DNA of 64,000 bases from Candidatus Limnocylindrales bacterium (GTDB lineage: Bacteria > Desulfobacterota > Binatia > UBA1149 > CAITLU01). Below are positions 54,470-63,445 of the stretch, piece by piece. The stretch lies in NCBI GenBank assembly GCA_035626395.1, contig DASPNR010000030.1, positions 310,001-374,000 of the forward strand, read 5' to 3'. The number at the start of each line of letters is the position of its first letter. The stretch's first letter is position 1. The notes beneath the pieces are model-generated. The model was not told the DNA's origin. It did no database searches and was given only the letters and a program-made list of their open reading frames with translations. Position numbers and translations under genes: made by a program.

Positions 54470-56229
54470 GGGGCGGTGTAGCGGTCTTCGATGGCGCGTT
54501 TGATGGCCTGACGGCTCTCGACAGGGCTCATGTCGCGCGTCTCGATCTGCTCGGCCTCGTCGGCCAGCGTGTCGTCCTTGATCGCGAAGCGGAACCACTT
54601 GGAGTAGTCGCGCTGGCGCAGGTGATGCAGCCAGGTCTCGTCGTCGACGCCTTCGGCGATCTGCGTGAACAGCGCCAGGTTCTGCGCACGCAGATTGAGC
54701 CGCTCCTGCGGCCCACGGAAGTAGAAGCTCATGTCGCCGAGATCGCCTTCCGCGTACTTCCGGAGATGACGCCGGCGCTCCATCTTCGGCGGATGGATGC
54801 GCATGAGCATCGGGCGTCCGCCGTCGCCGCCGCAGGAATCGCGCGTCCACACCAGCGCCTGGCCCGATTCGAGCACGATCGGATCGAGGGGGGCCACCGG
54901 AGCGCCGACCGACCGGCAGAATCCTTCGATGGACGTCTGCGGTGCATCGCCGATCGCGATCACCATGTCGATGAGCGACAGGATCGATTTGGACACCGAG
55001 TCGGCGTGCACCGTGATCAGCATCAGTCCGCTCATCTCCTGCGGCAGCGTCTTGGGCGTCCAGGGGTTCGGCATCAGGTGGTGCGCCTCGTCGACGATCA
55101 GCCAATGCGGCCGGCCCACGCGCGCGCGCAGCTCGAGGATGCGGGGCAGCAGCTGCTCGTAGAACGTGGGGCGATGGTCGAGACTGACGCCGAGCAGATT
55201 GACGACCACGTTCTCGTGCGGCTTGGCGATCAGTTCCATGACGGCTTCGATGCTCGGCTCGCGGCTCGGATCGCCCTGCACGACGGCCAGGTCCATCGTC
55301 TGGTAATCGCCCTCGGGGTCGATGACGCAGAACTGGTAGTTCTGCTCCGCCAGCCCCTCCATGATGGCCGTAGCGAGGGTGGACTTGCCGGCGCCGGACG
55401 TGCCGGTGAGCAGGATGTTGGTGCCGTAGGGCGGAATGCTGATGAGGCCGCTCTCGATCAGTGCCGGAGTGGCGCCGACGCCTTCGTGCTCGGGCGGCGC
55501 TGCCGCTTGCAGGTGCGTGCCCAGCACGACGCGGCGCTGCTCCATGCGCGGCGACAGGTCGCGCAGGTCGTTGGCGATCATCTTCTCGATGAGCTCGTTG
55601 ACGCCCGCACCGTGGTCGGCGGCGGTGACGTAGTCGGCGCGCTCCTTGATCGTATCGAGGGCATTGGCCACCGCCACCGAGCACTCGCAGAGGTTCATGA
55701 ACGCGTGGTCGTTTTCGGCGTCGCCGACGGCCACCACATTGTGCGGCGACAGCCCGAGCTGGTCGAGCGCGACCGTCAATCCCGCGGCCTTGTTGATTCC
55801 CGACGGCAGCACCATCACCGCGCCCTTGTTGAAGATGACCTGAAGCTCGAGCCCCATGTCGCGAATGGTTTCCAGGACCACCGTTTCATTGGGCTGCCAC
55901 GTCGCCACGATGACGCGGCCGACCGAGATCGGCGTGACGCCGCGGTTGCGCAGCGTCTCGACGAAGCGCGGCGGCGGCGGCTCACAGAGCGGCTGCTCCT
56001 GACGCGTGGCGGGGCAGTAGAGGAGCGCGCCGTTCTCGGCAACCACCCGATCGAACAGATCGAGCCGATCGTAGACGCGCTGGAGGTCGTCGAGCTCGCG
56101 TCCGGTCACCAGCAGAACCTTGCGTCCGGTGGCGCGCAGGCATTCGAGCGCCGCAAGGGTATCTTTGCTGACCGCGCCGTGCAGAGCCAGGGTACCGTCG
56201 TAGTCGGTGGCCAGGGCGAAATAGCGCAT
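54463..56229 (-). CDS. HAD phosphatase fused to HerA-like P-loop ATPase
   Basis: A 588-residue cytosolic two-enzyme fusion. Residues 1-220 are a HAD-IIB (Cof-like) phosphatase: motif I DYDGT (9-13, Asp9/Asp11), VTGR (41-44), Lys147 in NKAAG and the acidic GDAENDHAF (169-177). Residues 265-500 are an ATPase with Walker A GTSGAGKST (276-284), the HerA/VirB4-like VIDPEGDY (302-309) and Walker B LIVDEAHH (377-384). About 90 C-terminal residues (LNLRAQNLALFTQIAEG, WLHHLRQRDYSKWFRFAIKD) form a further conserved-looking domain. Both catalytic sets look intact. ATG 56229 is set by the HAD start. The neighbour upstream is an unrelated carboxylesterase ending in a terminator. Role unknown. Confidence 0.85.
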   Translation of the reverse strand: MRYFALATDYDGTLALHGAVSKDTLAALECLRATGRKVLLVTGRELDDLQRVYDRLDLFDRVVAENGALLYCPATRQEQPLCEPPPPRFVETLRNRGVTPISVGRVIVATWQPNETVVLETIRDMGLELQVIFNKGAVMVLPSGINKAAGLTVALDQLGLSPHNVVAVGDAENDHAFMNLCECSVAVANALDTIKERADYVTAADHGAGVNELIEKMIANDLRDLSPRMEQRRVVLGTHLQAAAPPEHEGVGATPALIESGLISIPPYGTNILLTGTSGAGKSTLATAIMEGLAEQNYQFCVIDPEGDYQTMDLAVVQGDPSREPSIEAVMELIAKPHENVVVNLLGVSLDHRPTFYEQLLPRILELRARVGRPHWLIVDEAHHLMPNPWTPKTLPQEMSGLMLITVHADSVSKSILSLIDMVIAIGDAPQTSIEGFCRSVGAPVAPLDPIVLESGQALVWTRDSCGGDGGRPMLMRIHPPKMERRRHLRKYAEGDLGDMSFYFRGPQERLNLRAQNLALFTQIAEGVDDETWLHHLRQRDYSKWFRFAIKDDTLADEAEQIETRDMSPVESRQAIKRAIEDRYTAPA

Positions 56230-56314
56230 GGCGTCCACCTTAGAACGCCCGGAGCGAGACGCACAGATGGTTGCGGCATTGCCGTGCTGCGCGTGGTCGC
56301 GCAGCTGGACGCGC

Positions 56315-56356
56315 AAAAGGGTCGGACGCCTCTTCGCGCGGAAAAGCGTCCGACCC
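56315..56356 (-). terminator. Terminator after the carboxylesterase gene
   Basis: An 11-bp perfect stem (GGGTCGGACGC at 56319-56329 with 56346-56356) followed on the minus strand by TTTT (56318-56315). It lies 20 bp after the carboxylesterase stop and separates it from the HAD-ATPase gene, implying an independent promoter for the latter. Confidence 0.78.
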
Positions 56357-56375
56357 GAAAGGAGGTCAGCGAGAG

Positions 56376-57977
56376 CTAGAGATTGTCGTACACCGAGCTC
56401 CAGAACTCGCATTGGGCGCGACGGAAGCCGTCGAGCTTGTTCAGCTGCGCGTTCAGCCGCAGAACCTTCTGCGACCGCGCGTTGAACTTCGGCCAGCCCA
56501 GCGCCTTGGTGGCCTTGGGCTTGCCCTTCTCGGCAAAGCGCGACCAGTACTCCTGGATCTGGCGTCCCAGAGTCTGGTCGTAGGAGGTCGGCGGCGGCAC
56601 CGAACCGAACACGTACGCGATCTCGGCGCCGTGGAAGGCGCCGAGGTCCAGGAGCGACACGAACGGCAGCGGGATGACGCGCGCGAAGTTGTAGAAGTAC
56701 GTGCGGTTCTTGTGCGCCGCGACGCGCTTGGCCACGTCGTACGTCGAGCAGACCAGGCTGGCGTCGCCGACGACGCGGATGAGCGCGTCCTGAGGCGAAG
56801 CGAAGTCGTCGGACGGATACAGCAGCGCGATCTCGTCGGCGTAGTCGGCGAAGCGCGTAAGCAGTTCGGCCTGGTACTCCTCGTCCGTCTCGATGGGCTC
56901 GGAGCCGACGAAGAAGAGCGTGCCTTCATCGGAATTCGCGCCCAGGATGTAGGGCACGCGCGCGAAAAGGCCTGCGTCGAACAGATCGCGCGGGTGATCG
57001 GGAACCATGCCCCCGTCGATGCTGATGCCGAGGTTGGCGCCGATGCTCGGCGATGCCTCGCCGGCCGGTCCGGCAGCCAGGAGGTCGGCCACGGGCAACG
57101 CACGCAGGCACGCCAGCTCGTCGGGCGCGCCGTCGCATCCGGCCGCCGCCGCGATGGCGTTGGCGCTGATGTCGGCGTCCTCGGCGGAGGCCACGCCGAC
57201 CGAGCAGCCGCCGCTCTGGCTGATGGCGCGATGGAAGAGTCCGGCGCTGAGCGGCGAGATCATGTGCGCGCACACGTCCCAGGAGCCCGCCGACTCGCCG
57301 AAGATGGTGACGTTATCGGGGTCGCCGCCAAAGGAGGCGATGTTGTCGCGCACCCAGACCAGCGCTGCGACCTGATCGAGCAGTCCCTGGTTGCCGGCAT
57401 AGGGGAAGCTCGGATCCTCGCCGGCCAGATCGGCATGAGCGAAAAAGCCGAAGACGCCGAGCCTGTAGTTGATCGACACGACGACGGTGTCGTGCGCGTC
57501 CGCCAGCGCGCTGGCATCGTAGAGGCGCTCGCTCTCGTAGGGAGGGAAGGGCACGAAGTCGCCGGTGGAGCCGCTGACGTTGCCGCCGCCGTGAATCCAC
57601 ACCATCACCGGGCGCGGCTCCTCCGGCGTCAGCGTCGGCGTCCAGACGTTCAGGTAGAGGCAGTCCTCGTTTTCGCTCGGAGTGCCGATGATGCCGTCGA
57701 CCTGCGGGCACGCGCTCGAATAGCTGGAGGCATTCAGATGACCGAAGTCCGGTACCGGCGCCGGCGGCCGGAAGCGCAGCGGTCCGACCGGCGGAGCGGC
57801 AAAGGGAATGCCGAGGAACTCCACCACGTTGCCGGCGGTGTGTCCTTCGACGGTGCCGCCGCTGACGGCGACCACCGGCCCGCCGCCGGCCACTGCCGCT
57901 GCGGCCTGCATCGCCACTGCCAATGTCGTCCCCAAGCAAAGGGCAGCCCTGCGACTGCTGCGCATCGCGTGATTCAT
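56376..57977 (-). CDS. Secreted type B carboxylesterase
   Basis: Exported alpha/beta hydrolase of 533 residues, carboxylesterase type B family. Signal peptide about 1-30. Conserved blocks: SENEDCLYLNVW (101-112), oxyanion-hole HGGG (129-132), and nucleophile elbow GESAGS with Ser229. Later come the acid region SDEGTLFF and His in AFHGAEIAYVFG. Cys90 and Cys106 match the usual first disulfide. AGGAG precedes the ATG. It likely hydrolyses esters outside the cytoplasm; the substrate is not predictable. Ends in its own terminator. Confidence 0.92.
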   Translation of the reverse strand: MNHAMRSSRRAALCLGTTLAVAMQAAAAVAGGGPVVAVSGGTVEGHTAGNVVEFLGIPFAAPPVGPLRFRPPAPVPDFGHLNASSYSSACPQVDGIIGTPSENEDCLYLNVWTPTLTPEEPRPVMVWIHGGGNVSGSTGDFVPFPPYESERLYDASALADAHDTVVVSINYRLGVFGFFAHADLAGEDPSFPYAGNQGLLDQVAALVWVRDNIASFGGDPDNVTIFGESAGSWDVCAHMISPLSAGLFHRAISQSGGCSVGVASAEDADISANAIAAAAGCDGAPDELACLRALPVADLLAAGPAGEASPSIGANLGISIDGGMVPDHPRDLFDAGLFARVPYILGANSDEGTLFFVGSEPIETDEEYQAELLTRFADYADEIALLYPSDDFASPQDALIRVVGDASLVCSTYDVAKRVAAHKNRTYFYNFARVIPLPFVSLLDLGAFHGAEIAYVFGSVPPPTSYDQTLGRQIQEYWSRFAEKGKPKATKALGWPKFNARSQKVLRLNAQLNKLDGFRRAQCEFWSSVYDNL

Positions 57978-58323
57978 CACCGTCTCCTTTCGGGAGTGCC
58001 CTCCCCGATGTCTGGCCGCCCCCGCGGCCGCTCGTTCTCGACGAGCAATCCCGATCCCTATGCCTGTTTTGGGCCGGAGTACAGCCGCAAGTTGCACCGG
58101 CGCGGCGGCCGCGCGCGGCCGCGCGCTCGCATCAGGCGGTGACGGCCGTCGTGCCTTCGCGCAGCACAGTGGCGGCGCGCGGACGGCCGGCTCTTGGCCT
58201 ACGATGCCCGCGGCCACCGCGACCTTCGCCGCTTCCCCGCCTGTGCGCGGCCAGAAGCATCCTCGGCGTCGAGAACCGGGCCCCGCTGTGTTAGCTTCGG
58301 CCCGTGCCAGGAGGGAAGTGCCG
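57978..58323. other. Divergent promoter region, no gene seen
   Basis: Lies between the divergent carboxylesterase and nfeD-type genes. Contains an 18-bp perfect palindrome of GC only at 58105-58122 (two overlapping NotI-type sites), most likely chance in GC-rich DNA. No convincing promoter or small gene was found. Confidence 0.45.
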
Positions 58324-58767
58324 ATGAGCGAGGCGGGCATCGCCTGGTGGATGTGGGCGATCTTCGGACTGGTGCTCGCGGCCCTCGAGCTGGCCACGCC
58401 CGGCGGCTTCTACCTTCTGTTCTTCGGCATCGGAGCGCTGCTGGTCTCGTTCCTGACCTGGGGCGGAATGGTCGACGCCACGCTGCCGCAGCTGCTGTGG
58501 TTCTCGGTTCTGTCGGTGGTCGCGACCGTCCTTTTCCGGCGCCGCCTCGTCGACAGCCTTGCCACGCGCGAGCCCGAAGCAAGCGACTCGATGGTCGGTG
58601 AGGTGGCCGTGACGCTCGATGATTTCGATCCCGACGGCTTCGGCAAGGTGGAGCTTCGCGGCACGGCCTGGAGCGCTCGCAATGTCGGCAACGGACCGTT
58701 GCCGCGCGGGCACAGGTGCGTGGTGCAGCGCGTCGAAGGTCTGCTTCTGTTGGTTCGGCCCGCCTGA
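58324..58767 (+). CDS. NfeD-family membrane protein
   Basis: Short NfeD homologue (147 residues): two to three transmembrane helices (about 8-75, WWMWAIFGLVLAALELATPGGFYLLFFGIGALL) followed by a soluble OB-fold domain (VGEVAVTLDDFDPDGFGKVELRGTAWSARN…VVQRVEGLLLLVRP). The family is almost always paired with stomatin/prohibitin proteins, as here, with the SPFH gene 50 bp downstream, and is thought to help scaffold membrane microdomains. AGGAGGG lies eight bases before ATG. Confidence 0.9.
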   Translation: MSEAGIAWWMWAIFGLVLAALELATPGGFYLLFFGIGALLVSFLTWGGMVDATLPQLLWFSVLSVVATVLFRRRLVDSLATREPEASDSMVGEVAVTLDDFDPDGFGKVELRGTAWSARNVGNGPLPRGHRCVVQRVEGLLLLVRPA

Positions 58768-58817
58768 CGGGCATTCGCGAGGAGCGGTCCGATGGCCGCA
58801 CGAAAGAGAGGGAAGGC

Positions 58818-59771
58818 ATGACCGGTGGATTGATCGTCGCGTTGGTACTGGCCCTGCTCGTCGTCATCGTCATCGCCAAGACGGCGATCGTCGTGCCGCA
58901 GCAGAGCGCGTACGTCGTCGAGCGGCTCGGAAAGTACAGCGGCACGCTGAATGCCGGCTTCCACATCCTGATCCCCTTCATCGACGTGGTCCGCTACAAG
59001 ACGTCGCTGAAGGAGGAAGCCATCGACATCGCCGAGCAGATCTGCATCACGCGCGACAACGTGCAGGTGGCGGTCGACGGCGTCCTGTACCTGAAGGTGC
59101 TCAATCCCGAACGAGCCTCCTACGGCATCACCGACTACGTGTTCGCGATTTCGCAGCTGGCGCAGACCACGCTGCGCAGCGAGATCGGCAAGATCGAGCT
59201 CGACCGCACCTTCGAGGAGCGCACCAACATCAACACGTCGGTCGTCAGCGAGCTCGACAAGGCGACCGAGTCCTGGGGCGTCAAGGTGATGCGCTACGAG
59301 ATCAAGAACATCACGCCGCCGCAGGACATCCTGGCCGCGATGGAGAAGCAGATGCGCGCCGAGCGCGAGAAGCGCGCCACCATCCTGCACTCCGAAGGCG
59401 TGCGCGATGCGGCCATCAACACGGCCGAAGGCGAGAAGCAGCAGATCATCAAGAATTCCGAGGCGCGCAAGCAGCAGCAGATCAACGAGGCGGAAGGCGA
59501 GGCGGCCGCGATCCTCACCGTCGCCAACGCGACGTCCGAGGGCATCCGCAAGATCGCCGAATCGATCCAGGCACCCGGCGGTTTCGAGGCGGTGCAGCTT
59601 CGCGTGGCCGAGCAGTACGTCTCGCAGTTCGGCGAGATCGCCAAGCAGTCCACGACGATGGTGCTCCCCACCAACATGGCCGACGTCGGGTCGCTGCTGG
59701 CGCTCGCGATGAACTTCATCAAGGAGGGCGGCGCGAAGGCCGAAACGCAGACGCCGGTGCCGAGGGCCTAG
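58818..59771 (+). CDS. SPFH (stomatin/prohibitin) membrane protein
   Basis: Membrane-scaffold protein of 317 residues: an N-terminal hydrophobic anchor (about 5-27), the SPFH domain (VPQQSAYVVERLGKYSGTLNAGFHILIPFID…) to about residue 185, and a charged coiled coil (about 185-255, REKRATILHSEGVRDAA) before a conserved C-terminal hydrophobic stretch. It resembles the QmcA/stomatin-like group. Forms a two-gene operon with the NfeD protein upstream. GAGGGAAGG precedes the ATG. Confidence 0.93.
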   Translation: MTGGLIVALVLALLVVIVIAKTAIVVPQQSAYVVERLGKYSGTLNAGFHILIPFIDVVRYKTSLKEEAIDIAEQICITRDNVQVAVDGVLYLKVLNPERASYGITDYVFAISQLAQTTLRSEIGKIELDRTFEERTNINTSVVSELDKATESWGVKVMRYEIKNITPPQDILAAMEKQMRAEREKRATILHSEGVRDAAINTAEGEKQQIIKNSEARKQQQINEAEGEAAAILTVANATSEGIRKIAESIQAPGGFEAVQLRVAEQYVSQFGEIAKQSTTMVLPTNMADVGSLLALAMNFIKEGGAKAETQTPVPRA

Positions 59772-59836
59772 ATCGGGCAGGGCGGCAGCGCGATGACCGA
59801 TGCGCTGGGGCGGCCCGGCGCCGGCGCTGCTCGGCA

Positions 59837-61720
59837 TCAAGCCGGCAGCACGAAATAGAACGTCGCGCCCTCCCCGAGCGCCGACTCCGCCCACACGCGC
59901 CCTCCATGACGCTGCACGATGGTTTGTACGGTGGCCAGGCCGATGCCCGTTCCGACGAACCCCTCGTCGTGATGCAGCCGTTCGAAAGGCTGAAAGAGCT
60001 TGTCGACGAAGCGAATGTCAAAGCCTACTCCGTTGTCGCGCACGAAATAGATGCGCTCGCCTTCTTCGCTGCGGCTGGCGAACTCGATTCGGGCGTCCTG
60101 ACGGCGTGAAGTGAACTTCCAGGCGTTGCCGAGCAGGTTCTCGAGCATGATGCGCAGCAACCGCGGATCCCCGCGCGCGGTAAGGTCGTCGCCGATGACG
60201 ACCTCGACGCTGCGCTCGGGCGACTGCTGAGCGAGCTCGTCCAATATAGATCGGGCCACCGGCGCAAGATCCACGACGTCATCCGATCGCGCGATTCTCC
60301 CTAGCCGCGCCAGTCCCAGCAGGTCGTCAATCAGAACGTCCATCCGGTTGGCCGCGGCCTGCACCCGCGTCAGATAGTCGACGGCCGTGGGCTCCAGCGT
60401 CTTGCCGTAGTCGTCGACGAGGAGCTGACTGAAGCTGGCGATCGAGCGCAGCGGTGCACGCAGATCGTGGGATACGGAGGCGCTGAAGCGCGTCAGATCG
60501 CGGTTCGCCAGCTCGAGCTCGAGGGTGCGCTCGGTCACCCGCCGCTCGAGAGTCGCGTTGAGGACGCGAACCTGTTCTTCCGCCACTCGCCGGCGCCGGT
60601 CGGTCCGGTACGAGCTGATCATCTGCGCGCAGCTGGTCAGGAACGGCTGAAGATACTCGACGAGAGCCTCATCGTACCCAGCCGGTCGATTGGCCAGCCC
60701 TACCATTCCGACCAGCTCGCCGCCCACGAGCAGCGGCATTCCCACGAAGGTGTTGATGCTGGGATGGCCTTTGGGAAACCCGGTGCGCCGGGGGTCGGTC
60801 TTCGGATCGTTGGAGATCACGGTGGCGCCGCTGGTGATGGCCAGGCCGAAGAGGTTGTCGAGCTTGTGGAACTCGAGGTTGGGCGCCTGCGCCTCGTAGA
60901 GCGCCCGCGTCTCGTCGTTCCACGCAAGGTTGCTGATCACGTGGCATTTCAGGAACTGGTGGCCGTCCTCTGCCTGCAACACCTCACCGATGAAGCCGTA
61001 CTTGCTGCCGGTGAGGCTGAGCAGCTCGTCGAGAACGATCGAGAAGATCTCGTCCGGCGCGCGCTCGGTGATGAAGCTCAGCTCGGCGCGATGCAATGCG
61101 GTGATCAGGTCGTGATCCGCCCGCATGGCTTCGTCGGCCTCACGGTCGAGGCGCAATCGGCGCTCCAGCGCCCGCCGCGAACGGGCCAGGGTGCTGGCCA
61201 GGTAGACCGAGCTTCCCATGCAGATCAGAAGCGTGACGCTGGCGGCGGCACTGAGCGACTTTACCGGGTCTTCCGGCAACACCATCGCATTGACCAGAAT
61301 GCTGCCCGCGGCCACGACCGCCACGCAAAGCTGCGCGACGGGCCCCCACGGCAGCAGCGCCGCCGACCCCAGCGTGACTGCAGTCGATACGATCGCGTTG
61401 CTGGCGAGCTCGTGGCGAAGCAGGCCGTTGAGCGCCAGCGATACGGAGACGCCGGCGATGGCGACGGCCCCGGCGGCCTTGGCGACCGCGTCGTTCGGCC
61501 ATCGCCGCACCACGAACAGGCACGCGAGCAGCAGCGCCATACGGCCGCTCTGCACCAGCATGACGCCCGGCGGCTCTTCGACCGCGCCGAGCTGACTGAC
61601 GACGAAGTAGACCGCGAACCCGGAAGCCAGCAACGTCAGGCCCAGCCGCATGCGATCGACGACCGGCGGCAGCAGATCGGAGTCGAGCTCGGCGGACTGG
61701 CCTGTTGTGCGCTGGGGCAT
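59837..61720 (-). CDS. Membrane sensor histidine kinase with GAF domain
   Basis: Two-component sensor kinase of 627 residues. An N-terminal block of about six hydrophobic segments (about 20-195) resembles a MASE-type sensor. A GAF domain follows (about 215-365, LDELLSLTGSKYGFIGEV…TFVGMPLLVGGELVGMVGLA), then a coiled coil, HisKA with His418 in SHDLRAPL, and HATPase with NLLGNAWKFTS and TGIGLATVQTIV. The bacteriophytochrome-like kinase tail suggests CheY-type partners, but no regulator is adjacent. ATG 61720 was chosen because the 89 upstream codons are Arg-rich and not protein-like. Confidence 0.9.
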   Translation of the reverse strand: MPQRTTGQSAELDSDLLPPVVDRMRLGLTLLASGFAVYFVVSQLGAVEEPPGVMLVQSGRMALLLACLFVVRRWPNDAVAKAAGAVAIAGVSVSLALNGLLRHELASNAIVSTAVTLGSAALLPWGPVAQLCVAVVAAGSILVNAMVLPEDPVKSLSAAASVTLLICMGSSVYLASTLARSRRALERRLRLDREADEAMRADHDLITALHRAELSFITERAPDEIFSIVLDELLSLTGSKYGFIGEVLQAEDGHQFLKCHVISNLAWNDETRALYEAQAPNLEFHKLDNLFGLAITSGATVISNDPKTDPRRTGFPKGHPSINTFVGMPLLVGGELVGMVGLANRPAGYDEALVEYLQPFLTSCAQMISSYRTDRRRRVAEEQVRVLNATLERRVTERTLELELANRDLTRFSASVSHDLRAPLRSIASFSQLLVDDYGKTLEPTAVDYLTRVQAAANRMDVLIDDLLGLARLGRIARSDDVVDLAPVARSILDELAQQSPERSVEVVIGDDLTARGDPRLLRIMLENLLGNAWKFTSRRQDARIEFASRSEEGERIYFVRDNGVGFDIRFVDKLFQPFERLHHDEGFVGTGIGLATVQTIVQRHGGRVWAESALGEGATFYFVLPA

Positions 61721-61839
61721 CAGCCGGAGTGGCGCTGCGGGAGGCGGCGCCGGAACGATAGCCGTCTTCGCAGGGCCTTCAAAACGTGCCCCGAGGCGCA
61801 AGTCCGGCCAACGAACCTCGCCGAGGAGTGCGCGAACGG

Positions 61840-63285
61840 TTATTCGCCTCCATCGCCGCCTGCCGTCAGGCGCTTGTAGGCGGCGAGCGCCGACCGCTTG
61901 GCCATCTCGTGCGACACGATCGGCTCGGGATAGTCGATACCGAGGCGGACTCCCGCGCTCGCCAGCACCGATGCCGGCGCCTTCCACGGTTCATGCACGC
62001 AGCTCGTAGGCACGTACTCCAGAGCGGGCAGCCAGCGGCGCACGTAGGTGCCGTCGGGGTCGAACTTCCTGGCCTGGAGAGTCGGATTGAAGATGCGGAA
62101 GAACGGCGCCGCGTCCGCGCCGCAGCCGCTGACCCACTGCCATCCGAGCGTGTTGTTGGCCAGGTCCGCGTCGACGAGCGTCTTCTCGAACCAGCGCGCT
62201 CCATGCTGCCACGGCAGCATCAGGTCCTTGACCAGGAACGATGCCACGATCATGCGCGCGCGATTGTGCATCCAGCCGGTCGCCGACAGCTCGCGCATGG
62301 CTGCATCGACGATCGGATAGCCGGTGCAACCGCGCTGCCAGGCCTGGAGCCCGGCCTCGTCCTGCCTCCACGGGAAGCGCACGAATTCCTCCCGCAGCGG
62401 CTGCTCCACGGCTTCAGGAAGGTGGTAGAGCAGATGGTAGGCGAACTCGCGCCAGACCAGCTGTCGCACGAACGATTGCACGGACGCAGACAGCGCGGGG
62501 CGGCGCTCGGCCAGGTCGTGCAGCACGTGCCAGAGCTGGCGAACGCTGATCTCGCCGGCCGCCACGTGCGGCGACAGCCTGGAGGTCGCGCTGCGGTCGA
62601 GGCGATCGCGATCGCGCGAGTAGGCGGCCAGACGATCGAGGAACAGCGTCCACGTCGCCCGCGCGCCGCTCTCGCCGGGACGCCAGAGGCCGGTCAGACG
62701 CCGAGAGCACGCTTCGTCGCCTTGCCAATGCAGGTCGTCGATCCGCAGCGAACGCAGCCACGCTGGCGGCGGCGGGATCGCCGCCGGCGATGCCAACGGC
62801 TGCTCGGGCGAGCCCTTGGACATGAGCGCGCGCCAGAACGGCGTGAACACACGATACGGCGTACCGTCGGCCTTGGCGCTCAGCGACGGGTCCCGCAGCA
62901 GCGCGCCGTCGGACGTGCGAGCCGCGACGCCTGCCGCTCCGAGCGCACGCTCGACGGCTGCGCTCGCGGCAACGGCGGCGGGCTCGTACCGGCGATTCCA
63001 GTAGACGGCGCCGGCTCCGGATTCGGCGCAAAGGTCGAGCAGCTCGCGCGCCGCGTGCCCGCGCCGGACGACGAGACGGTTGCAGGCTTTGCGCAAAGAC
63101 GCGTCGAGCGCATGCAGCGAGCGCGACAGCCACCAGCGCGATGGTGCCCCAAGGGTCTGGTCATCGTCGCTGCCTGCGATGAAAACCGGAATGACGATGT
63201 CGTGCGATGCGCACGCCTGCCAGAGCGCAGGGTTGTCGTCCAGTCGCAGATCGCGCTGGAACCAGACGATGGCGGCCGACGGCAC
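61840..63285 (-). CDS. phr: Deoxyribodipyrimidine photolyase
   Basis: FAD enzyme that uses blue light to split cyclobutane pyrimidine dimers. The 481 residues begin IVWFQRDLRLDDNPAL (antenna-binding domain) and carry the FAD-binding core: SRLSPHVAAGEIS, WREFAYHLLYH, GCTGYPIVDAAMREL, TGWMHNRARMIVASFLVKDL and DADLANNTLGWQWVSGCGADAAPFFRIFNP. These match class I CPD photolyases closely; the Trp/His set in WREF and RMIVASFLVKD favours photolyase over cryptochrome. GTG start. Light-dependent repair suggests an organism exposed to sunlight. Confidence 0.94.
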   Translation of the reverse strand: MPSAAIVWFQRDLRLDDNPALWQACASHDIVIPVFIAGSDDDQTLGAPSRWWLSRSLHALDASLRKACNRLVVRRGHAARELLDLCAESGAGAVYWNRRYEPAAVAASAAVERALGAAGVAARTSDGALLRDPSLSAKADGTPYRVFTPFWRALMSKGSPEQPLASPAAIPPPPAWLRSLRIDDLHWQGDEACSRRLTGLWRPGESGARATWTLFLDRLAAYSRDRDRLDRSATSRLSPHVAAGEISVRQLWHVLHDLAERRPALSASVQSFVRQLVWREFAYHLLYHLPEAVEQPLREEFVRFPWRQDEAGLQAWQRGCTGYPIVDAAMRELSATGWMHNRARMIVASFLVKDLMLPWQHGARWFEKTLVDADLANNTLGWQWVSGCGADAAPFFRIFNPTLQARKFDPDGTYVRRWLPALEYVPTSCVHEPWKAPASVLASAGVRLGIDYPEPIVSHEMAKRSALAAYKRLTAGGDGGE

Positions 63286-63445
63286 GCGAGCAGGCTAGGG
63301 AGCCACGGAACCGGGAGCAACCCGGGTGGCGCATCGATGCGATCGTGCGCGAGCGTCGTCCCGAGCAGCCGCTGCCCGTCAGCGCGGGCGCCGAGGAATG
63401 GTTCGACGCTTCCAATGACGGGCCTTCGCGGCAAGACTGGCGTTC

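Noticed and set aside
54046-56379. A 777-codon plus-strand open frame opposite the HAD-ATPase gene.
   Set aside because: The minus strand has complete HAD and P-loop motifs; the plus frame has none.
58105-58122. 18-bp perfect GC palindrome between the carboxylesterase and nfeD genes.
   Set aside because: Pure GC alternation of this kind arises easily in this base composition; no link to a gene signal.
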